Assembly (NCBI GenBank): GCA_963978905.1
Contig: OZ022259.1
Coordinates: 25,580,068 to 25,644,067 of the forward strand
Length of the DNA stretch: 64,000 nucleotides
From: Trichostrongylus colubriformis
Lineage: Eukaryota > Nematoda > Chromadorea > Rhabditida > Trichostrongylidae
Direction: 5' to 3'
In this document: positions 48,901 to 57,900 of the stretch, in pieces
Layout: every line of letters starts with the position of its first letter
Position numbering within the stretch: the first letter of the stretch is position 1
Position numbers and translations under genes: made by a program
Notes under the pieces: model-generated
The model's database searches: none
Seen by the model: the letters and a program-made list of their open reading frames with translations, nothing else
Told to the model about the DNA's origin: nothing

Positions 48901-51900
48901 CGTCCTGCAGTTCAGTGGCAGAGTGAGGTGCCGGCGAGGGCGGAACGACGTTCGCGGGCGTCGTATTTAGTCTCCTCGCCCGTCCGCAGTATACCCCCGG
49001 CTAGTGACGCAGAAACGCGTGAGAAAAAGGGGGCGGGGTTTTGGTCTCTGTTTCTCGGCTTTTTCGTCATTTTATTTCGTTCTTTCTCTGCTTTTACACT
49101 GCTGAGCACCCCAGTTTTCATATTCCACAGTTTGCCAAATTTCCCCTTCCTGGTGTCTTCAATCAAAACGACTTGCCAAATTTCAGCACTTTCATTTGAT
49201 TTTCAAAATCAATCTCGAATTTATCAGTCTTGGAACAATTCATCCGATGAGCTTGAGCTCGCGTATATTCGCTTGTATAATTGTATTTACACAGCCGTTT
49301 CGATGTTTGGTGGTGACAAACACGAACGCTAGACATTTCGCTGTCGAAAACAAGAATACGGGGAGGGGAGGGGGAGGGGGGACATATTTATTGTTAGGTC
49401 TGACTGACCTAGGTACTAGAAAGTATCAAAAACGTTCAGTGTGCATAACTGGGCTATACCGTAGCCTAACAAGCAATCCAATCAATAAGAATCTCTAATG
49501 AGCAGCTTTGCGTGAGATTCCCATTCCACACGAAAGCTTATGATATGAAGCCAATCCACGCTGGGTGATCTTTCCAACGTTCATTTCGATGGCCAGCCAT
49601 AGCCTTCTTTTTCGATGAAAATTGTCGATTTCGAATTGAATTTGTGATCTGTGATAAAACGTGATTAAATGACAGATAATAATTTGCGATTAAATAAAGG
49701 TGATGAAAAAATTTGTGATTAAAATGTCAATGAGCTTAGTCATTTATCCGAAATTATTCAGTTTCTTTCAGAGCATGTTCAAGTCATGGAACAGTCTCAT
49801 TACACCAATGGTGCGTGGTTGTTCCAGTATCAAAGGACTCTGCCTGAAGGTTTGTCACCACTTATTCGATTACTCATGAAAAATCATTTTATTCATTTCC
49901 CTCAATTTGTAGCTATTAATTAATGGACATTCATGTAGTAAGAGGAGATGAAACCAAAGTTTTGGATGGATTCAGAACTGGAGCCGAACCAAATATATCT
50001 CTCACTGGTCGTTACGTACCAATTATTTTCAAGATGATATGCGGTACATCGCTTCCTTACCACACCTACAGTAACTTGAGGGAGGGAAAGGTTTGAATTT
50101 TGCTGTGACTGCTCCCACCACACTGTACCGCACTAAATCATTTCGCACTTCCATATCTGGGACTTCTGCTCTTCAAAGATTGCGGTCTCTCAACAGATGG
50201 TGTAGCCGCTAGCACCGTCCATTTGAAAATGGATTTTCTACAAAGATGGCCGGGGGCAGGGCGTGGCTGCGTGTCTCTACGCCTACGCCTGTGCCACCTT
50301 GTCTCGTTCTCTCTGCACCTCCCCGTGCCGCTCTACCACGCTGCGTGTGATCGCAGCCGTGCTCCAACGGCGCAAAGTATGGACGCGGCCTAACGTTTCA
50401 TCGATCCATGGCTATCCATAGAGTCACCGTTGATGAAGAGTGGGAACGACCAGTGTAAGACGGCGCTCAAATGATCCTCAAATTGTAACAGCCAAAGTCC
50501 GAGCTCATGAAATACAGCATCATCGACTTCTTGATGGAAAAGAAGAACTGTGAGCTATTTACCTTCCACTTCCTGATGCCAATGTCCAAGAGTAATTTCA
50601 CTTTGAACACTTATTCGTGCGACCGTTTAGCCAAAGGAAAGGTGAAACAAATTCTATTTTCTGCATTATAATATTTGCTCCCATCGCGATGAAAATTTGG
50701 AGAAATCACAGACCTTTGCGGGGCATTCCTATTCAATCCGTACTTACAAATCATCACCCGTTCTGCTTTCTAGCTCAGTTCCTGGAGAAGAAATCAAGCT
50801 AACCATCTGGGGATTTCAAAACCGACTTGCAATCACAAATCCATAGGGTAGTGCGATATCTTGACAATATGTTGTAGATGGCTGTGGTGGATATTACGTT
50901 AAATGAATACACAACGATAAAATGAAAATTGGCCAAAGCAGTACGGAACATACGGACGGACCCAATGCGTCTAATAAGGTTCTACGCGCGAATCGTAAGG
51001 TCGCATTCATACTTTGCGCCGGCAGGGCATGGCTGCGTTCACAAGCGGCGAGGCAGAGTGGCGTTACGTAGGTGCAGAGACGACACACAGGCAACGACAC
51101 AGGTTGAAGAGGTGGAGACGCAGAGAGACATGCAGCCACGCCTTGCTGCCGGCGCCGGAAAGTATGGACGCGGCCCAAGCGTTGCTTTCACTAAAGGCTT
51201 AGCTGACCACATTCATCTCTATCTAATCCGATCCTGACTTAACCTTTACTCGTGGCGCTCTTTACCGGGACGTGTACACTTTCATCAAACTTTCGCTTTG
51301 CGACGTCGCACTCGCGGCGCCGTCAGCACAAATTGCCGCGGTCGGTTGGAATTCCGCTCAGGCGCAAGGGTCTGGTACCGTGGAGGTTCTTCAGGATATA
51401 GCCGTTTATCTCATCATCATTTAAGACAATAACTTATTCGCCGAGTGGTTGAGAGAGTAGGCCTACGTCTGCACATTCAAGACCACTGGGGTTCGATCCC
51501 CGCCGAGGCACTTAACCATGCCTTGCAAAAATTGCAAAAATGGTGACGTTACCAGCGTCAGGCCCAGGTTGACAGGCCGGCTGATGGAGAAACCCAGTCA
51601 CAACAAACATGTCTAAAGTCGCAAAAGGAATCAGTCATAATGCTAGGACGTCACCCGGAAGTGGCGCGCAGAACCCTCGCCCGAGTTCTGTGGTCAGTAT
51701 GCGAGGGCTACCAAGGGGTGAACGACCTCGGCCAAAGAAGTTAGTTCGAATCGGGACTCTTAATGTGGGGTCGCTGACCGGTAAGTCTCGGGAAGTGGCT
51801 GACCTGATGAAACGCAGGAACATCCAAGTCCTATGCCTCCAGGAAACTCGCTGGAAAGGGGCTAAGGCAAGGGAGATCGGTGACGGTGTCAAACTCTTCT

Positions 51901-54900
51901 ACAATGGAGGGGACACCAAACGAAACGGCGTAGCCATAGCCGTAGCGGAGTCCCTCAAGGACTGCGTCTCTGCAGTGGACAGGATAAGTGACCGAATCAT
52001 GGCGGTAAGGATAGACGCAAGTAAGGGGTACTGGACCATAATGACAGTGTACGCACCGCAAGCTGGCTGCCCCGAAGCTGATAAAGATCGGTTCTATCTG
52101 CACCTCGATGAAGCCATCAAGGCAGTTCCGGAAAATGACTATCTCACCATTGCGGGCGACCTGAACGGCCACGTCGGCAGCGACCGGAAAGGGCTAGAGA
52201 GAGTGCACGGGGGCAGAGGCATCGGGACAAGGAATGCTGAGGGAGAGAGGATCCTTGACCTGGCTACAGCCCACGACCTGGCTGTCTGTAGTACGTTCTT
52301 CGCAAAAAGGGAGACTCAAAAGGTGACCTACAGCAGCGGAGGAAGACAAACGGAAATAGATCATGTGCTTGTAAGGAGACCGTCCCTTAAAAGTGTAAAG
52401 GACATCAAGGTGCTGCCTGGTGAGGCACTGGTCACCCAGCACAGACCTCTGCTAGCGGACATTGCCATAGAGCTTCCAAAGAAAACGAAGGTAAGGACTG
52501 AGCGTAGAATACGATGGTGGAAGCTACACAGAGCAGAGAAGAATGATCTTAAAAGGAGGGTGATGGAGGTTAGTCTTCCAGACCCCAGTGGTGCGGTCCA
52601 GGAAACCTGGGATAGGGCCGCCAAGGTCATCCTACGGTGCGCGAAGGAAACACTGGGCGAAACTCGAGGGGGCTTTCGAGGAGACAAAGCGGCTTGGTTC
52701 TGGAACGAGGAGGTTCAGCAAGTGGTGAAGCGGAAGAAGGAAGCGTACAAACGCTGGCAGAAAACGCGGAGCCAAGAAGATCTCGCCGCCTATAAAAGTT
52801 GCAAGAGGATTGCCAAAGCAACCGTAGCCAAAGCCAAGAACACGGAAATGGACGCCCTGTACGAGAAGTTGGAGGGCAGAAATGCGGAGAAGTTCGTCTT
52901 CAGGCGGGCCAAAGCTCGACATCGGGCCACTCAGGACATCAGGGTGGTGAAGTCCGTAAAGAGCAGTGACGGTGTCATTCTCAGGAAGCCAGCCGAGGTG
53001 AAAAGGAGGTGGCAGGAGTACTTCGATAGGCTTCTGAACGAGGAATTTCCCCGTAACCAAAGCCCAAAAAGGGAGGTCACGGCAGGTCCAATCCTACCCT
53101 GGACTAATGAAGAGGTCCGTCGCATGCTAGGAAAGATGAAGACTGGGAAGGCGGTTGGTCCAGATGGGGTGCCTATAGATGCATGGAAGGCATTGGGTGA
53201 GTACGGTATAGAGTGGCTCACTCGATTCCTCAACACCGTAGCCGCTGAAGGAAGGATCCCAGATGGGTGGAGGACTAGTACGATCGTCCCCATCTTCAAA
53301 CAGAAGGGTGATGCAATGGACTGCTCCAACTACCGTGGGATCAAGTTGACAGCGCATACCATGAAGCTGTACGAGAGGCTGATCGATTCGAGGCTGAGGG
53401 AACTCATCCCTATCTCCCAGGAACAGTTCGGATTCATGCCTGAGAAATCCACAACTGACGCCATCTTCATCGCCAGGCAGGTGATGGAGAAATATCGAGA
53501 GAAGCGGCGACCATGCTACCTAGCATTCCTCGATCTCGAAAAGGCTTTCGACCGTCTCCCCAGGCCAGTGCTCTGGAATGCCTTGCGGAAACTCCAGGTA
53601 CCGGAACGGTTGATCGCTCTCATAAGGGATATGTACGATGGAGCTAAGGCGGCTGTACGTACTCCGCACGGGCTGTCGAACGAAATGGACATTACAGTAG
53701 GGGTGCATCAAGGATCGGCCCTGAGCCCGTTCCTCTTCCTCCTCACTCTGGATGACATGGTGAAAGATCTCATGGAAGGACCACTGAAGACCATCCTGTA
53801 CGCGGATGATATAGCCCTGGTAGCGGAAAGCAGGGAAGAACTGCAAGCGAAAGTACAGCAGTGGCAGGACAGGCTGGCAATGAATGGGCTCCGATTGAAC
53901 ATCAAGAAGACTAAGTTCATAAGCTCCGAAGAATGCCTAGAACCGATAACGGACTGCCATGGGGAGACCATCGAAAAGGTAGAAGATTTCCGATATCTCG
54001 GCAGCGATCTGGCGGCCGATGGTACAGTAGACCAGGCAGTGAAGGCCCGGATTAACGCGGCATGGATAAAGTGGAGGGAGTCTACTGGAATACTGTGCGA
54101 TCGGCGATGCTCCAAGACGCTCAAAGGCAAGGTGTATCGATCGGTGGTAAGGCCCGCAATGCTGTACGGAAGCGAGTGCTGGCCCATAACTAAGATACAT
54201 GAAAGGCAGCTGCATGCAGCTGAAATGAGGATGTTGAGATGGGCATGCGGCTGGACGCGACTGGACAAGGTTAGGAACGACGACGTGAGAGCGATCACAC
54301 AGACGGCTCCTGTCCAGCTGAAGTTGAGAGAGCAACGGCTGCGATGGTATGGACACGTGCTGAGGAGATCAGAGGACCACCCCATAAGAAAAGCCCTGGA
54401 GTTCGAAGCGCAAGGGAAGCGCCCACGTGGAGCCCCAAAGAAGAGGTGGAGAGACGTCATCAAGGGCGACCTCACAGAAGTGAAGGCTACGGCGGAGGAT
54501 GCCTTGGATAGGAGGAAGTGGCGACAGCTGACAAGAACAGCGGACCCTGCGACGGCGCGGGACTAACGCTAGGGAGAAGAAGAAGAAGAAGGATACACCG
54601 AGGGTACCCATGTCACTCCCACAGTCCAGCGTCAACCATTTACAACCTGTCTGCACCACATACACCCCTATCCCATTGTTATGATGTCTCAACTGAACTG
54701 CTGTCTGGAAAGGTCGGGCATGTTAGAATTGGGTAGATGCTGACCTAAGCGCACAGAGCACATAAGAATTAAGCCTAGCTCCGCCCACTGTGAGCGAGGC
54801 ATGCGCGGAAACTGCCGGTGTTCAAATTTAAGTCCACGCTTAGGTTCCAAAAATCAGGCAGGCTAGGAATGGACCTGTAGAGGTCGGGCAAGTTAGGGAT

Positions 54901-57900
54901 GGGTTGGGGTAAGCCAAAATGTACGGAGCGCATGAGAGGCATAATGTAGGGGTGGTAAGGGGACATTAATGGTAAATGAACGGAAGTGATAGCAACTGAT
55001 AAGGGCTGATAAGGAGCCTCGAAAGGCGAATGGCGGGAAATTCATATCTCGCGTCGCAGCAAAGCGGGGATCCTGAATTTATAAGGTAATGTAGGGGTGG
55101 TAAGGGGATATCAATGGTGAGGGAACGGATGTGATAGCAACTGAAGGGCTGATAAGGAGCCTCGAAAGGCGAATGGCGACGCAGCTGTGTTGTGATGGGC
55201 CGGTAAGGAAATTACACCTAGGGATACACCGAGGGTACCCATGTCACTCCCACAGTCCAGCGTCAACCATTTACAACCTGTCTGCACCACATACACCCCT
55301 ATCCCATTGTTATGATGTCTCAACTGAACTGCTGTCTGGAAAGGTCGGGCATGTTAGAATTGGGTAGATGCTGACCTAAGCGCACAGAGCACATAAGAAT
55401 TAAGCCTAGCTCCGCCCACTGTGAGCGAGGCATGCGCGGAAACTGCCGGTGTTCAAATTTAAGTCCACGCTTAGGTTCCAAAAATCAGGCAGGCTAGGAA
55501 TGGACCTGTAGAGGTCGGGCAAGTTAGGGATGGGTTGGGGTAAGCCAAAATGTACGGAGCGCATGAGAGGCATAATGTAGGGGTGGTAAGGGGACATTAA
55601 TGGTAAATGAACGGAAGTGATAGCAACTGATAAGGGCTGATAAGGAGCCTCGAAAGGCGAATGGCGGGAAATTCATATCTCGCGTCGCAGCAAAGCGGGG
55701 ATCCTGAATTTATAAGGTAATGTAGGGGTGGTAAGGGGATATCAATGGTGAGGGAACGGATGTGATAGCAACTGAAGGGCTGATAAGGAGCCTCGAAAGG
55801 CGAATGGCGACGCAGCTGTGTTGTGATGGGCCGGTAAGGAAATTACACCTAGGGATACACCGAGGGTACCCATGTCACTCCCACAGTCCAGCGTCAACCA
55901 TTTACAACCTGTCTGCACCACATACACCCCTATCCCATTGTTATGATGTCTCAACTGAACTGCTGTCTGGAAAGGTCGGGCATGTTAGAATTGGGTAGAT
56001 GCTGACCTAAGCGCACAGAGCACATAAGAATTAAGCCTAGCTCCGCTCACTGTGAGCGAGGCTTGCGCGGAAACTGCCGGTGTTCAAATTTAAGTCCACG
56101 CTTAGGTTCCAAAAATCAGGCAGGCTAGGAATGGACCTGTAGAGGTCGGGCAAGTTAGGGATGGGTTGGGGTAAGCCAAAATGTACGGAGCACATGAGAG
56201 GCAAGCTAAAATCAGAAGTTTGGTGTGTTTGTGTGTGTGTGTAAGCATGTGTCCGTTTTTTGTCACATATCTACTTTCAACTCAATTGCAACGTGGAAAG
56301 GTCGGGCAAGTTGGGGATGGGTAGGGGTTGACTAAAGTGTGCGGAGCTCATTAAGGACTAAGCCTAGCTCCGCCCACCGTGAGCGGAGCTTGCGCAGAAA
56401 TGGTTGAAAAAAAAATCAAGAGTGGGCCTGTAGGGATCGTGCAAGTTAAGACTTGCTAGGGCCTCATCTCAACTGTATCCTGGAGGGTCGCGCGAGTTAG
56501 GAGTGGGGAGGGGCTGACCTAAGCGTACAGAGCAGATAAGAACTAAGCCTAGCTCCGCCCACCATGGGCGGGTCTTGCGCCGAAATCGATGAATAAACGA
56601 ATTTAGGTCCTCGCTCAGGTGTTGGAAATCGGGCAAGTTTGGAAAGAGTCTGTTGAAGTTGCGCATGTAAGGACTGGGAAGGGACTGACCAAAGTAAAGG
56701 GAACACAGAACACAGGGAACGCAAATTAGGCACGGGCTGTGGAGGTCGGGCAGGTTAGTATTGGGTAGGGACCAACTGTACGGACCACATAAGTTCTAAG
56801 CCCAACTCCGCCCACATGGGAGGAGCTCGCGCCGAAATCGATGAATGAACGAATTTAGGTCCTCGCTCAAGTGCGGAAAATCGGGTTAGTTAGGAAAGGG
56901 TTGTTGAAGTCGTGCGAGTAAGGACTGGATAGGGACAGACCAAAATGTAGGGAGCACACAAGAAGCAAATTAGGAACGGGCCTGTAGAGGTAGGGCAAGT
57001 TAGGATAGCGTAGAGGAAAACATAAGTGTACGGAGCACATAAATTCTAAGCCCACCTCCGCCCATCATGGGCTGGGCTCGCTCGAAATCGATGAATAAAC
57101 GAATTCAGGTCTTCGCTCAAGTGCTGAAAATCGGGCAAGTTAGGAAAGGGTCTGTTGAAGTCGCGCATGTAAGGACTGGGAAGGGACTGACCAAAGTAAA
57201 GGGAACACAGAACACAGGGAACGCAAATTAGGCACGGGCTGTGGAGGTCGGGCAGGTTAGTATTGGGTAGGGACCAAGTGTACGGACCACATAAGTTCTA
57301 AGCCTAACTCCGCCCACCATGGGAGGGGCTTGCGCCGAAATCGATGAATAAACGAATTTAGGTCCTCGCTTAAGTGCGGAAAATCGGGCAAGTTAGGAAA
57401 GGGTTGTTGAAGTCGTGCGAGTAAGGACTGGATAGGGACAGACCAAAATGTAGGGAGCACACAAGAAGCAAATTAGGAACGGGCCTGTAGAGGTAGGGCA
57501 AGTTAGGATAGCGTAGAGGAAAACATAAGTGTACGGAGCACATAAGTTCTAAGCCTAACTCCGCCCACCATGGGAGGGGCTTGCGCCGAAATCGATGAAT
57601 AAACGAATTTAGGTCCTCGCTTAAGTGCGGAAAATCGGGCAAGTTAGGAAGGGGTTGTTGAAGTCGTGCGAGTAAGGACTGGATAGGGACAGACCAAAAT
57701 GTAGGGAGCACACAAGAAGCAAATTAGGAACGGGCCTGTAGAGGTAGGGCAAGTTAGGATAGCGTAGAGGAAAACATAAGTGTACGGAGCACATAAATTC
57801 TAAGCCTACCTCCGCCCATCATGGGCTGGGCTCGCCCGAAATCGATGAATAAACGAATTCAGGTCTTCGCTCAAGTGCTGAATCGGGCAAGTTAGGAAAG

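Larger units (their letters stand above)
51430..54592 (+). mobile_element. Full-length RTE-like retrotransposon with tRNA-like leader and (GAA)n tail
   Basis: The leader with the tRNA-like segment (51437-51512) is followed by the reverse transcriptase frame. Only 8-10 nt after the stop, CTAGGGAG leads into a (GAA)n tail (54576-54592) and then the repeat array. A very short 3' end with a simple-repeat tail fits RTE-like elements. The 5' boundary is uncertain and I found no target duplication. Confidence 0.75.

Noticed and set aside
51635..54475. Long minus-strand open frames up to 255 codons.
   Set aside because: They are antisense shadows of the plus-strand RTE protein and show no domains of their own.
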